A DNA stretch of 64,000 nt from Mixophyes australis (GCA_036250195.1 JAVHZZ010000008.1:15030434-15094433), one strand, 5' to 3'. Shown: positions 11,382 to 23,330, counted from the stretch's first letter. The notes: generated by a model not told the origin, from the letters alone. Numbers and translations are program-made.

Positions 11382-12449
11382 GGGGTAGATTTATCAAACC
11401 TTCCAAAAAGAAAAGTGGAGGTGTTGCCCATAGCAACCAATCAGATGCTAACTATCATTATCTAGTACATGGTTGTCCAACCCGCGGCCCAGCATGCCTG
11501 TAAATGTGGCCCAGCAGGAGTTTTGGTTGTGGCAAGGGGGCAGAGCTGAAAAAAAAAATCCTGCAAAAAAAAAGAAGAAAATACTTACCTTGCGGTCACG
11601 TCAGCTGGCGCTCCGGCTCTCTCCCTGGTCTCCTCCGTGCATCGCTCACAGTGAATGTCAGGGGTGACGTCATCACACAAGACATCCATTGCGTAGCGCA
11701 GCACAGAGGAGTCACCCGCGCGAACTATCAGCAGCAGTGAAAGATTATCCAGTATCTTATTGTTGTTACTCTGAATTAGGACTTTCTGCACCATGCAGTT
11801 ATGAACTAGCTGTGTTCTCTGTATGTATCTAATATAAATATTAAGAGATAATTGTATTTTTAATATTTTAAACCATTTTAAATGTGCAGTGCTGAGTAGG
11901 GTGAAAATATCACCCACTGTTACCCTCATCGGAGGCTGCTCCATGAGCCATTTTTCCCGCCACCCTATCTTTAAATCCCTGTAGATTTCTATTAGTCCTC
12001 CTGATGCTACCTATACCGGTGACCATTTCAAACTGGTCAATAAAAAAAATGATTCATGGGTGCAGAAAGAGAGCAAAAAAAAGTTTTTGGCATTAAATTC
12101 CCCGAACCCCACTAAGGGGCAGATGAGGGGAGTTAAATTGTAGCTGGTAATGGGACTACTGCTTTAATCATGATTCTGCAACAGGTTTCCTAACTCTTAC
12201 TAACTTCATTTCCAAGTAAGTTTAATATGTTAACTATGTTTTCTAGGGTTTTTTCGATGATCAGCTATCGTTAGTGTTAGTATATTTTATGTGCGGCCCA
12301 AACCAACTCGTCGTCTTCCAATGTGGCCCAGGGAAGCTAAAAGGTTGGACACCCCTGATCTAGTACATTCTAGAAGCTAGAATCTGATTGGTTGCTATGG
12401 GCAACATCTCCACTTTTCCTCTTTTAGAATGTTTGATAAATCTACCCCT
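11382..12449. mobile_element. Palindromic MITE (copy 2) split by a nested hAT element
   Basis: Left arm 11,382-11,467 (ggggtagatttatcaaac...) and right arm 12,358-12,449 (...gtttgataaatctacccc) are reverse complements of the family seen at 4285. The element was interrupted near its centre by the hAT element at 11,468-12,357. Confidence 0.85.
11468..12357. mobile_element. Non-autonomous hAT element, 8-bp target duplication
   Basis: Terminal inverted repeats catggttgtccaacc (left) and ggttggacacccctg (right), of the Charlie-like 'caggggtgtccaacc' type. Flanked by a perfect 8-bp duplication atctagta (11,460-11,467 and 12,358-12,365), diagnostic for hAT. Interior subterminal words gcggcccagc and tgtggcccagg mirror each other. 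No transposase frame, so it depended on an autonomous hAT. Confidence 0.92.
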
Positions 12450-12551
12450 CATAGTTTTGAATGTGAATAGGGTAATGAATCTACATTTTTCATTCCCTAG
12501 CCCTATTCATCTTCTATTTTTGCCTACTTTCACTTTTTAAGACACTTAAAA

Positions 12552-12983
12552 CAGTGATGGGCAACAGGAGGCCCCAGTGCCACATGCGGCCCTCGAGCCT
12601 TCACCTGTGGCCCCCAGGTACTTCCTGCTTTATTGTGAGATTTGTTTGTTATAGCTTGTAACACTTATTCAAAATGCTTGTTGAGATGTTACTACAGATA
12701 GGTGTCTCTTTCTCATACTTGCCTACTCTCCCGGAATTTCCGGGAGGCTCCCGAATTTTGGGGAGTCCTCCCGGACTTCCAGAAGAGTAGGCAACCTCCC
12801 AGATCATATTGAGGGCAGAGTTTAATAATGCGATCTCGCCACTAAACCCCGCCCCCTGCTATGTAATGCCATGAATCTCGCCATTTCATAGCCGGGGGTG
12901 GGGCCAAAATGATGCACTGCTGCTGATGACTAAGGGTGATGTGCAGCATGTGGCCTAGAAGAGTATCAGGTTGCCCATCACTA
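12552..12983. mobile_element. Non-autonomous hAT element
   Basis: Termini cagtgatgggcaac and gttgcccatcacta are inverted repeats. Flanks acttaaaa and ccttagaa fit a decayed 8-bp duplication (6 of 8). Its interior carries a tgcggccctcgagcc word near the left end. The 'tactctcccggaatttccgg' segment inside (12,722-12,800) may itself be a younger insertion. Confidence 0.75.
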
Positions 12984-13075
12984 CCTTAGAATTACATATA
13001 TTATGTGTCAGTAGAAAAATTAAGGATAGGGTTACCAGTACAATTGCAAAATTAAAGTAGCTCAATGGTTTAGAC

Positions 13076-13223
13076 CAGGCCTGGCCAACCTGTAACTCTC
13101 CAGGTGTTGTGAGACTACAAGTCCCAGCATGCCCTGAGAGCTATCGGCTAGCTATCTACTGGTAAAGCATGCTGGGGCTTGTAGTTTCATAACAACAGGA
13201 GAGCTATAGGTTGGCCAGTCCTG
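13076..13223. mobile_element. Short hAT MITE, 'caggcctggccaacc' family
   Basis: About 148 bp with termini caggcctggccaacctgtaa and ataggttggccagtcctg. The body is a near-palindrome with actacaagtcccagcatgc. Flanks gtttagac (13,068-13,075) and gtttagag (13,224-13,231) match at 7 of 8 positions. Relatives lie at 62,309 and 62,878. Confidence 0.88.
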
Positions 13224-13273
13224 GTTTAGAGACTCCTATAATATATCTGGCGCCATCTTTGAGGAACCCACTA

Positions 13274-13451
13274 AGGGCTAGATTTACTAAGCTGCGGGTT
13301 TGAAAAAGTGGGGATGTTGCCTATAGCAACCAATCAGATTCTAGCTGTCATTTTGTAGAAGGTACTAAATAAATGAAAGCTAGAATCTGATTGGTTGCTA
13401 TAGGCAACATCCCCACTTTTTCATACCCGCAGCTTAGTAAATCTAGCCCTA
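13274..13451. mobile_element. Palindromic MITE (copy 3)
   Basis: Arms gggctagatttactaagctg and cagcttagtaaatctagccc are exact inverses over the outer 20 bp and continue as good inverses. TAA lies on both sides. This is the best preserved copy for defining the ends of the family. Confidence 0.85.
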
Positions 13452-15785
13452 AGTGTCTTAATGCTCATCTATAGTAACGATAGAAAGTATAGAAACAGTA
13501 ACGGGCGCAGGGTACTGGGGCGCCATCTTTAAGAAGCCCACTAAATAGTTTAATACATTATGTTGATGATTATTAGAAATAAGATAGTGAATGAAAGAAG
13601 AATACAACAATTAATGATTATTTAAAACGGAAAGAAGAAATGCATAATGAAGAAGAAATGTTACAGCACTGCGTAAGAGACAAAGTCAAATTAAATAAAC
13701 AATAATGTGTGTAAAGTAAAACATGGATTTTAATAGGAAAATAATAATGAAATAGAAAGTATAGTAGAAATAAAATACACAATACACAGGTGTAAAAATA
13801 TCAGTGAAGTTCACATTGTACAGCAGGGAGCAAGAACTCAGTTTTGGCTGCACTAAAATACCTGGTTATATTACTGAGCCCACAGACACTGCCTGCAAGA
13901 AGTGTAGAGTGTGCATTTAGAGGGGCGATCACTGGCTTAACTATGTACTTCAAAAAACAAAATAGCGCTGTAAAGAAACGGGCATGGTGTATGGAACCAG
14001 TGTTACAACCCCTTAATCTACTCCATACCCGGACTGCACTTTTTAGCCATGTTGTTATCCAGAAAAATCAGTGATGGAACTAGAACATCTCCTTGGAAAA
14101 GTACTTCAGGGGTTAAATTCCACCTCCACAGGGAACACTCAGGAGTTTAGTGAATTAAGCTATCAATGTTATTTCTGTTTGCTCCTTATTGTCCACTAGT
14201 GAGCTCTACAGACAGCCAGGAGCCGGACCCAGCAGGGGTCACCTGAGGGAGGACACATGGGGAGGTAGGGGAGGGGGCTGGATAGTGTGAGAAGCCCACC
14301 AATCGAGGCCTTTTGCAACTCCCCTGGGCAGGCAGTTCCCAAGGTGGGATTATTAGGTGATTAAAGAGGCTACCCTGGGAGCTGGACTGACTTTGGCCAA
14401 GAGGTGATGCTCTGCCAGAGAGGTGCTGTGGAACATATCTCAGTGGATTTATTTGAACTGATTATCTCACATGTTGGTCCTGCTATCGTTAAGTGGACCG
14501 TGCTGTATTTATTCCTGATCTGCAGAATAAATCATCCTTCTATTTTTCCTCTAATACCGTGTCTGAGTGATTTTGGAACCACGTATCTTCACAAGAGTCA
14601 TGACCAAATGTAGACTCAGAAAACATGCCGTGTCTCTGTTTTTTATTCCAGTTCCAAAATAACCCCCAGCTTCAGAAACTGTTTATTTAGATTATAATGC
14701 GGATAATAACAATAATACATTTTTTTGAAAGGTGATAGGTGACATTTTTTGCTCGGACTACCACTGTGATGAGAAATGTGACTTTTACAACGTGTTAGAT
14801 ATACAGTTTCTGTATAAAATAGTTGTGATGTGATCATTTCTTTATTCAGTGGGTAAATGAGTAGAAGCCAAATACGCACATGTCTAAGTTCACCTCAAGT
14901 TACACAAAGCGAGATCTGACTTCTAACCTACTCAATCATTACTGTGGTGGATGTGGTAAAGCATTGTGTCAGTGCTGCAAGAAGGGATAGTGTAGGAGGT
15001 GAAACAAGTGTTTGATCCCGGCGTTCAGCTACCGGTAATCCCTCCTGATTCCTGGCATATCAGGCTTCATGGTGGTTTAAGGAATTCTAATAACAGAATG
15101 TTAGGGTCTAAATAAACACTAATGAGTGTTGCATGTGAATGCAGATGGTAATAAAAAGGTTTTAGAAAAACAATACAGTTAACATATCCTCTTACTATAC
15201 ATACTGATGGGAAATTGGCTGTTGTGGTCTTGTACAGGGTTATAAACCCTTTGTACTCCACAGAAAAGAAATAATACACAATATCCCGGTGGGAAATTAC
15301 AATCTCTTCATCAGGTGTGAAGACAATCATCCGTAAACCCCGCCCACAACGGTCAAGAACATTTTATATGCTTAGCTATAGTATATATTTCATGCCCAAT
15401 ATAACATAACTCCCAACTGCCCTTATTTTGTCGGGATAGTATCTGACCCGCTGACATGTTTTTCCCACAGGTGGAAACGTTGGGAGGTATATTGAATGCG
15501 TTCAAGGCATTTACTACTGGTGCATGCTGCAGTGTTTGGAGGGCAAGGGAGGTTTCTAAGAGGTGGTCTAGTGCGGTGGTAGTCAGCATATCAATGCTGA
15601 TTACCCAGACAAGACTTACACCGACATCAGGATTCCGAAGGAGCTGCTTCTCGACCTTGACCAATGACGACTCCTCTTCACACCGACTTCAGCCAATGAC
15701 GATGAAGTAAGAAGGCGACTACAGTTGATGACGTCATTGAGCATGCTGATGCGATTATCGCTGTTGTTAAGGAGGTAATGTAAGT
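13452..15785. other. No gene; possible LTR-like piece at 14,100-14,600
   Basis: No coding support. The block 14,200-14,600 is less AT-rich and ends with an aataaatc word at 14,527 followed by a C/T-rich stretch, as an LTR 3' part might. I could not find TG...CA ends with matching duplications. Confidence 0.3.
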
Positions 15786-15840
15786 ATGCATCCATGTACA
15801 ATGTAGTTTACAAAGGCTTCTACATTGTACATGGGTGCAT
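15786..15840. repeat. 21-bp hairpin with 13-nt loop
   Basis: Left arm 15,786-15,806 (atgcatccatgtacaatgta plus g) and right arm 15,820-15,840 pair along 21 positions with a single G-T wobble. It could be a miRNA-like hairpin or a small fold-back duplication. Nothing outside the arms pairs clearly. Confidence 0.85.
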
Positions 15841-16151
15841 GGGAGCAGAGGGACGGGGCATTGTGGGGAAGTGGGTGGAGTTTTGACCAAATATTCCCAT
15901 TTGTGGGTGGTGTTTGGTCAGAATGTGGGCGTGGTTTGTTTTTGTAGTGCACTTAGTGTAGACGCACACTGACACCCATGTACATACCCTTAGGAACTCC
16001 GGCTGAACTGCTGAATTTTTTGCCATAAGAGGATAAACCTTTGATTTTTGACTCATGTATCAGCAATGTCACTACTTTCCTAAAGACTGAATTCCCATTA
16101 ATAAATTGGTTCAAACTGCAAGATGGCTGCCTCCTCTGTATATAGGGGACA
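15841..16151. other. Unclassified repeat-like segment
   Basis: The words gtggagttttgaccaaatat and gtgggtggtgtttgg recur at 31,525-31,575 (gtggggttttgaccaaatat and gtaggtggggtttgg), so this is part of a dispersed repeat I cannot name. Confidence 0.45.
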
Positions 16152-16506
16152 GGGCAGCACAGTGGAGTAGGGGTTAGCACCTCTGCCTCACAGCACTGGG
16201 GTCATGAGTTTGATTCCCAACCATGGCCTTACCTGTGTGGAGTTTGTATGTTCTCCCTGTGTTTGCGTGGGTTTCCTCCGGGTGCTCCGGTTTCCTCCCA
16301 CACTCCAAAAACATACTGGTAGGTTAATTGGCTGCTATCAAAATTGTCCCTAGTCTATCCCTGTCTGTCTGTCTATGTCTCTGTGTGTCTATATTAGGGA
16401 ATTTAGACTGTAAGCTCCAATGGGGCAGGGACTGATGTGAGTGAGTTCTCTGTACAGCGCTGCGGAATTAGTGGTGCTATATACATAAGTGATGATAATG
16501 ATGATA
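16152..16506 (+). repeat. tRNA-headed SINE with L2-type tail (copy 5)
   Basis: Full-length plus-strand copy: head gggcagcacagtggagtagg, B-box-like gagtttgattccc, the 'gtttgcgtgggtttcctccg' body, then ctgtacagcgctgcggaatt, gctatatacataa and a (gat)n tail. The best copy for checking the tRNA-like head, whose A box is altered (gtggagtagg). Confidence 0.88.
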
Positions 16507-17700
16507 TAGTTTAAATCCAAATTAAATACAAAATTTTAAATATTGGAAAACGTTTATTAACGTCTTTCAAAGCGATAAATAGATGATGTATAGGCATTTG
16601 CTGACTAATCTCGCTGTTTACGAGCTGATCATGACGGGGCTGGGTCTGGAAATTCTCCTGTATTTTAAACAATATCTGGAACGATATTGAGATTTTTTTT
16701 TTTTTACGGAATTGTTCTGGGCTCTGAGAAGAATAAAAGACAAACTGCCTTGAGACACGGTGAGTCATTTGCAGCAAATCGCTTGAGGAAAACCAGATTT
16801 TATTAGGACCTTGACCATGAAAGTTTGATATGTGCACATTACCGGTGCTTGTAAACAAAAACCATTTTCACTATATATTTATTAAACCATGGTCTAATGA
16901 TTAGTGTGATGATTTGGGGGCATTGCTAAGAGCGTTTCAGGAGTTGCCTAATGTGTCTCTGTCTTCAAATCGGAAAATTGGTTGGTTTGAAGGTAAAAGA
17001 AAGTTGACAGATACTTAACAGCTGTCAATGATGAGCTCAGGCACAAAGACTTGGATAGACATCCACTAGTGTATGCATTAAATGTACACATTATTTAACT
17101 AATTTTTCTCACTTTTTTTTCTTACCCATTTTATTATATTTTAGCACACTCACAGGTTGCACTTTTGTTACTTTTATCACATTTATATGTTTCATATTTG
17201 AGTATATTGTCAGATATATTTTCACATTAACTTTCACTATACATATATTTTTTCACTTTATATTAGTTATCTGTTCATCACTACCAATTTTATATAATAA
17301 ATAATATATAATATCACATGTCTTCTCATGTCATAAATATCAATTATTGTACATGTATATATATCATTGACAACACATTTGGACTCTAGATATACATACA
17401 TTAAATAACATCTTATAAAGAACCTATTTGGATCTCTAATAAAAACATCTAATCTATATACTTCAATATATTGCATTATCAGCCTCACACTTGAATCAAT
17501 TCTATATTCCAATACGTCATGTCTGAATTTTATTTATGTTTTTTGTGTCATTTTGTGTCATCTTGTCTGCTTATCTCTGGCTCTTTCTCATATTACCATT
17601 TTTATTACTAATTGCATGCCTGTATAATTATCTGTTTACTACATTCATAGCCTGGGATCATAAACTGCTATAAAACTGCTGATCTATATATTGTCTAAAT
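16507..17700. other. Very AT-rich, no gene
   Basis: A/T-rich throughout, particularly 17,090-17,520. Apparent frames have the low-complexity composition expected of chance. Confidence 0.5.
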
Positions 17701-17763
17701 AAAATTTACACTAAAACTCATTTCATTGGTTGAAACTTATGCCAATCAAATCATGGAGTACCT

Positions 17764-17850
17764 ATTGGTGGATAGTTACTTAAATAACCAGCCCGAATTA
17801 GACACTGGTCGCCTCACAGTAGAAGCAATTAGTGAAATGTACGTCAGGTG
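17764..17850 (+). promoter_or_regulatory. Weak candidate: CCAAT/TATA-like boxes before a degraded hammerhead-like core
   Basis: attgg (inverted CCAAT) at 17,764, ttaaataa at 17,780 and gaaatgtacgtcagg at 17,833. The gaaa-atgtacgt-c string could be the second half of a hammerhead with a GUC-type cleavage site. The first half (cagtagaag) matches the ctgatga box at only 4 of 7 positions. The box spacing is close to that of the tandem motifs at 24.6 kb. Kept only because of that parallel. Confidence 0.25.
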
Positions 17851-18462
17851 TTGTTTTTAGAAGGAGTCTGTGAGTCAGGTCAAGCAGGGAGTCCAGCATC
17901 TAGCTGGTTATAAGAGAGTCATAGATATATCAGAATATGATTTTTGCTTTATTAAGGAACTTCTCTATATGAATCTAGTGGTAGATAATTAAAGATGTCA
18001 TTAACAGAAATTAAAGCAGATATACTGTGATGAAATTCTTAAAGGATTTTTTTTTTTATCATAAATCAATCCAACTAGGTCTCTATTGTCTGTGTCAGAT
18101 CACTAGAAACACAAAAATTGTGACAGTATAAAAAATATCCCATAAAAATTATTCATATAATTTAAGATTTATCTATGTATCAGTCCTGACTGCCAAACAT
18201 CTGAGAAATAGCATTGGAACTGTGATTTGTATAACTAATTAACCAGCTGTGATGAATGTCAGCTGCAGAAAAAGTCTGTGTTTCTAACTGAATAGATACC
18301 AAATGGAACAGGGAACATATAGCTAATTATGACAGTTTTGTCAATATGCTAAAAATGAATTTTGTCCTACTATAATAAAATATTTTGCTACACTATCCCT
18401 TTCCTGACATCCACTTATTTATATATATACTATGATTAAGAAAGCATAATTGGTATACTATA
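17846..18462. repeat. 617-bp direct duplication, copy A
   Basis: Begins aggtgttgtttttagaagg and ends cataattggtatactata. Copy B starts immediately at 18,463. Shared landmarks include gtcaggtcaagcagggagtc (offset 617), tatgaatctagtggtaga and ctgagaaatagcattggaac. No coding frame is conserved between copies. Confidence 0.85.
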
Positions 18463-19020
18463 AGGTGCTGTTCTTAGAAGGACCTTGTGAGTCAGGTCAA
18501 GCAGGGAGTCCAGCATCTAGCTGGTTACAAAAGGATTCATATATATATCCGAATATGATTTTTGCCCTACAAAGGAACTCCTCTATATGAATCTAGTGGT
18601 AGACAATTAAAAATGTCATTAACAGAAAACAGATATACTGTGATGAAATCTATTCTAATCTAAGTCTCTATTGTTTGTGTTAGAACACTGGAAACACAAA
18701 ATAAATTGTGACCATATAAAAAATACTCCATAAGAATCATAGGAAAAATATATGAGAATACCTATACAATTTAAGATTTATCTATCTATCAGTCCTGGCT
18801 GCTAAACATCTGAGAAATAGCATTGGAACTGTGATTTGTATAACTAATTAACCAGCTGTGATGAATGCCAGTTGTAGAAAAAGTCTGTGTTTCTGAGTGA
18901 ATATATACCAAACGAAATAGGGTATATGTAGCCAACTATGATAGTTTTGTCATAAATATAACAAGTACGAACTTCATTTTACTAAAATATTTTGCTACAC
19001 TACCCCTTTTCTGACAGGTA

Positions 19021-19072
<52 letters not shown>

Positions 19073-19095
19073 GAAAGCATAATTGATATACTATA
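18463..19095. repeat. 617-bp direct duplication, copy B
   Basis: Same order of landmarks as copy A with roughly 10 percent differences and small indels. It is longer by a (TA)n/(GATA)n microsatellite at 19,022-19,070 that copy A lacks (only a short tatatatata there). Tandem arrangement without intervening sequence points to local duplication, not two insertions. Confidence 0.85.
19022..19070. repeat. (TA)n and (GATA)n microsatellite
   Basis: About 15 TA units followed by four GATA-type units, inside duplication copy B. Confidence 0.95.
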
Positions 19096-19975
19096 ATCAC
19101 ATTTTTATAGATTCTCCAGTTATTGAATATGTTTTGAATTTCAGCTATGTATGTTAGAACACTAGAGATTTTACCCAATTTGAGGCCACATAATAATGAG
19201 AATTAATGTGGGATATGCAGCAATACTGCTTCAGCAGCACAGATGTATATATGGTACCATCCGTATACAAGAACACATGTAGAATGTCCTTAACTGATGC
19301 TATACGTATTTAAACTCCAAAAAAAAGGAGATATACTAGCCTTGCACTGGTACAGCAGAACAGGTGTATATAAACATGAAATAATTTGCCATTTATATTC
19401 CAATGTGGCAATTCGTGTGATTTGAAGATTAACACAGTAATACATTTACCAGGACTGTTTATATTCCTTATTACTGTGGATCTCTGGGTCTTTACTGACA
19501 TATTATAGTGCCATACTCATCAAAGTGACACTGACCCTATACCTCATCTGTGTAAACCACACGTGACTTTATGATTCTCATGTCCATATGATGGAAACAC
19601 AATACACTTACCTTATATGATCACTATTTATGAATTGTTGGTTTTTTCAAGACCCCATCACAAGACATCTATAGAATATAACTACCATAGATAGAGACTC
19701 CTGGTATATATTTACGGAACCAATTAAAGTTTATTGATCTTCTGAATATACGTACCTGACCAAGACTCCGAAATTTTAATATTTCGCTTTTTAACCATAC
19801 AGTTTTTTTTTGCATGACTAATAAATAGTAGTTTTATTGTGTAGTGTCAATTTATTTTTTTGTTCATTTCTATCCACTCTTGTTATCCCTAAGTGTCCCT
19901 TCAACAATACAGGTTTTTCTCCATGAGTGTGCCTTCCATACAAGTAGTACTTCTCCTTCTCTCCTATTATAGACT
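19096..19975. other. No gene seen
   Basis: AT-rich. Two short pieces (19,228-19,250 and 19,350-19,370) share a cagcagcaca/cagcagaaca word but show no further structure. Confidence 0.4.
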
Positions 19976-20155
19976 AGGGTTAATGTTGTCAGCTGCCAAC
20001 TAACCTACTAGTATGTTTTTGGAGTGTGGGATGAAATCTACACAAACATGGGGGAACATACAAACTCCACACAGATAAGGCTTATGTCGGGAATCGAACG
20101 CAAGACCCCAAAGTTGTGAGTTAGAAACGCTAACCACTGAGCCACCATGCTGCCC
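19976..20155 (-). repeat. tRNA-headed SINE fragment (copy 6), 3' truncated
   Basis: Minus orientation. The head ends gccaccatgctgcccc at 20,155 and the body reaches only agggttaatgttgtcagctg at the left; the L2-like tail is absent. The body has a deletion relative to other copies between gtgggatgaaa and tctacacaaac. Confidence 0.85.
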
Positions 20156-20656
20156 CAGATTCATATTAATTGCAGATTAAGTCAATCTGACTGGCGAAAA
20201 TGTTACTTACCTGGGAGCAACTTACTGTTAATTAAGTGCACAAATGTATTACTTTAAATTAGCTTTGTAACTCTAGTTATATAGATATTATGTTAATGTA
20301 TTAATGGTAGTTGTAAGTCAGTAATACATGTGTCATTTGAGGTAAGTGTATTATATGTGATGAGGTGGAGACCCAGTTGGTTCATTTTTGGTTATGAGTA
20401 GCTTCTTTATACACCACCAAAATATCTAATAAGAGTTCCACCTTCAAGTGGGATATAAAGCAAAGGGTGGTCCACAGACAAGACTTCCTAGGGCATGGCC
20501 TAAGGCTCATATTTAAGAAAAGAACCATTTGGTACAAAACTGTATTTATTTATTTTGTATGTTCAATGAGATGCTGGTTCTGGTGCCTGGTTAGGTCTTC
20601 TGCTTCCTGGCCTTAAACAGGTATTGAATATCTAAAGTACTTGCCTTGCCTTGCCT
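20156..20656. other. No feature recognised
   Basis: AT-rich, with no coding or repeat signal I can name. Confidence 0.4.
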
Positions 20657-20931
20657 GGGCAGCACAGTGGCCTAGTGGTCAGCACTTCTGACTCACAGCA
20701 TTAGGGCCATGAGTTCGATTCCCAACCATGGCCTTATTTGTGTGGAGTTTGTATGTTCTCCTTTTGTTTGTGTGGGTTTCCTCTGGGTGCTCCAGTTTCA
20801 GTCTCTCTGTGTGTGTATATTAGGGAATTTAGACTGTAAGCTCCAATGGGGCAGGGACTGATGTGAATGAATTCTCTGTACAGCACTGCGGAATTAGTGG
20901 CGCTATATAAATAACTGATGATGACGATGCG
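20657..20931 (+). repeat. tRNA-headed SINE with L2-type tail (copy 7)
   Basis: Plus strand: gggcagcacagtggcctagt, gagttcgattccc, then a body deletion after ctccagtttc, and the tail gcggaattagtggcgctata followed by (gat)n. About 275 bp. Confidence 0.87.
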
Positions 20932-22716
20932 ATAAGACACTAGGAACATTTACTTTACACCCATTCATGCTGAAAGTAAAATAGATGAGACCACTAACAA
21001 GCGTGACCCTACTCTGCAATTCCATCCAACGTTGTGGGGCTCTCATTGCAAAAAAAAAGTCATTCCACTGGTCAACATGTTTTCCACATACGCATTGCCT
21101 CCTGGTCCTGGACCTAGTAAATGCTACACAACCATAACAGTGTGTAAAGCATGTCAGGCCAAAGTCTTGTGGCCACCTACACTGACTTAATGGAGAGCTA
21201 TACTTCACATATTTTTCCGCGTAACCATCCCCTCACCCCAACTAGTGGAACCACAGTGGACCTGATATCCTCCTCTGCTGATGCTGCAAACAACAATTCT
21301 CCAAAGGGAACTAGAGACGTTTCATAGCGAACTGCAGTGTCACGTTCTTTGGGAGAGAATCTTTTCTGTCGCCAGTGGTCGGTGCTGAATCACTTGAGGT
21401 ACAGAGTCTAAATGACTGTGGTCGTAGTTGGTCGTAGTTGGCGACAGACCAGGGAGATGGAGAACAGAGCGGACAGCAGAAGGTTCAATGTGAAGGAAAC
21501 AAGTTGAAGTTCAGGGTCTCAAGCGGACTGAGATGGTTGGAAAACAAGCCACGACAGAAATGTGAGGTCCAAACAACAATTATTCAGCCTAGTACACAAT
21601 ACTCAACGTAGCCTGTTGCTCATTATTTTGTTTGAAATTTTCAGCAAATGTGAATTTTTGAAGGATGAATATTTCAATGTCTCTCTCTCGCTTTGTATTT
21701 TCCATCACAAGCTCTGTTTAAACAAAACTGAAATGCATTTTTCTCTGATTAGGTTTACGTAGCGAGGATCTGCAAGATATGTCTGTTTGGATGAGTGTTA
21801 CAGTCCACGATTACTGTCACTTACCGGACAAGAGAATCACCGCAGCAGTAATGATATGGCATCATAAAGCAAATGATTCAAAAGTGCTTAGTTTTGTTTA
21901 GTCTTATTAGTATAGGAACTTTCTACAAGTATACGTATCACACAACAAAAATGCAGAATTTTTCTTACTGCCAAAAGACCCACCCCAGCCCTCCGTTTGA
22001 AAGAATGGTTTCCCTCATATCATGATAATTCATCTGTTCCTTGCTGTGAACGTTTATGGAATAATATTCCCAGGTTTGGCTAGATCCAACGATCGCATTT
22101 CTCCGTAGACAAATGGTAGATTGTGACCAGGAATTATTTCTGGTCTGCTTCATGCAATATTAAATTACAGAGCATTTTGGTGGCTTTTAACCCCCTATTT
22201 ACTTGGGATCTTGTTAAGTTCTATTTTACAGTGAAAGATAACTCATTCCAGACCCTTTTTTTCCCCGATGGAGGATCCTTATGGTTTGCATTTTCAGCAG
22301 ATTCCCTTCCCAGTGCATGGAGCAATGAATCGCTAGTTCTCAGAGTTGGCAGAGTCATATATTAAACTGACTAAGTGAATGCAGAAAAAAATGTTTATTA
22401 TGGAACAGACATAGAGATGTGTACTATATTTTTATAGCCTAATAAAGATATGCAATAAAGATAATATTCAGCCAGTTATTGTTAGATGCTGGAAGGAGAA
22501 TAGCAGACATAAGTTAAAACACATTTTTGACCTATAAAAACAATTGTGCTCATAAGTAATTGTTCTATAGAATTGCAGAAGGAACATCTCTATATATTTA
22601 GTTTAATGAATTCAGTTCCATCAGGATCAAAAATCAGGTTCATGTAAAACATGACAAGGCTCTGTGAAATAATGAATGAGACCGTTTTGTACACATGTGC
22701 GAATCATTAACTTGCC
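20932..22716. other. No gene seen
   Basis: Several modest frames but none with recognisable motifs. The words ggtcgtagtt occur twice in tandem at 21,419-21,439. Confidence 0.4.
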
Positions 22717-22717
22717 C

Positions 22718-22796
22718 TATAAAAATGTGTTTGCTCAGCTATGGAACCACCCATCCTAATGAAGTCTGTTTGACGAAATGCGTAGAGCGCACTGGC
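22718..22796 (+). ncRNA. Hammerhead-ribozyme-like motif with TATA-like box upstream
   Basis: Core: ctaatga at 22,756-22,762 (consensus ctgatga, G5 changed to A), an extra a, stem II gtc (22,764-22,766) and gac (22,772-22,774) around tgttt, then gaaa at 22,775. Stem III would be a single A-U closing tgcg (a 22,778, t 22,783), with the cleavage-site A at 22,784. Stem I can form from tc/ga next to the core and, beyond an internal loop, cca (22,748-22,753 area) with tgg (22,793-22,795). A tataaaa box lies at 22,718-22,724. The changed G5 makes present activity unlikely. Hammerheads of this small type are known from Penelope-like elements; the link here is inferred. Confidence 0.5.
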
Positions 22797-23189
22797 TCAT
22801 TGTCAGTCATTGTATGATTGTTGCTACATGCTGGATACATGTGGAAATAACTGAGATACCCGGAGGATGTTCAGCTTACTGCTGCTATATGTTCATACAT
22901 GATTGATTTCTGGCACGTGTCAAATTTGTGTGACTTTTAATAAAACTGTTTTTATGGTAAATACACCACGGAAGCATTACTGTATGTTTGATCTTTTAGA
23001 TTCATGATTCTCCCGTGGAGATCGGGTGTGTGGAGCGGAAGTCAGGTGGATTACCATCTACTTGGTGTCAATATCAAAAGCGTGATTAGGGTGTAGTACC
23101 ATTTAACGGTGCTCACTATCCCGACAGCGACATGGCAATTCCGAAGAGTACTACCCCAACATCGTTGGGATAGGGCATGTCCTAGATCA

Positions 23190-23330
23190 ACTTTATAAAT
23201 TTCAGTGTAAAAATAAATTATTTGTGTGCTACATGAAAATGCAGCCAGTATTTAACTTATGTGCACAATAATAAACTAATTTGCACCCGTTGCATTGTAA
23301 CATGGTTTGTCCAGGAGCAAGCTTACTCCT
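23190..23330. repeat. Half of a fold-back MITE (46.9-kb family)
   Basis: The words gtgctacatgaaaatgcagc, cagtatttaacttatgtgca and tgtaacatggtttgtccagg match the right arm of the fold-back element at 46,914-47,249. Only one arm is present, so this is a truncated relative. Confidence 0.65.

Noticed and set aside
19224..19280. Possible U6 snRNA pseudogene (ctgcttcagcagcacagat)
   Set aside because: Only the 5' hairpin-like 18 bp resembles U6; the rest does not align, so chance similarity or a very decayed copy.
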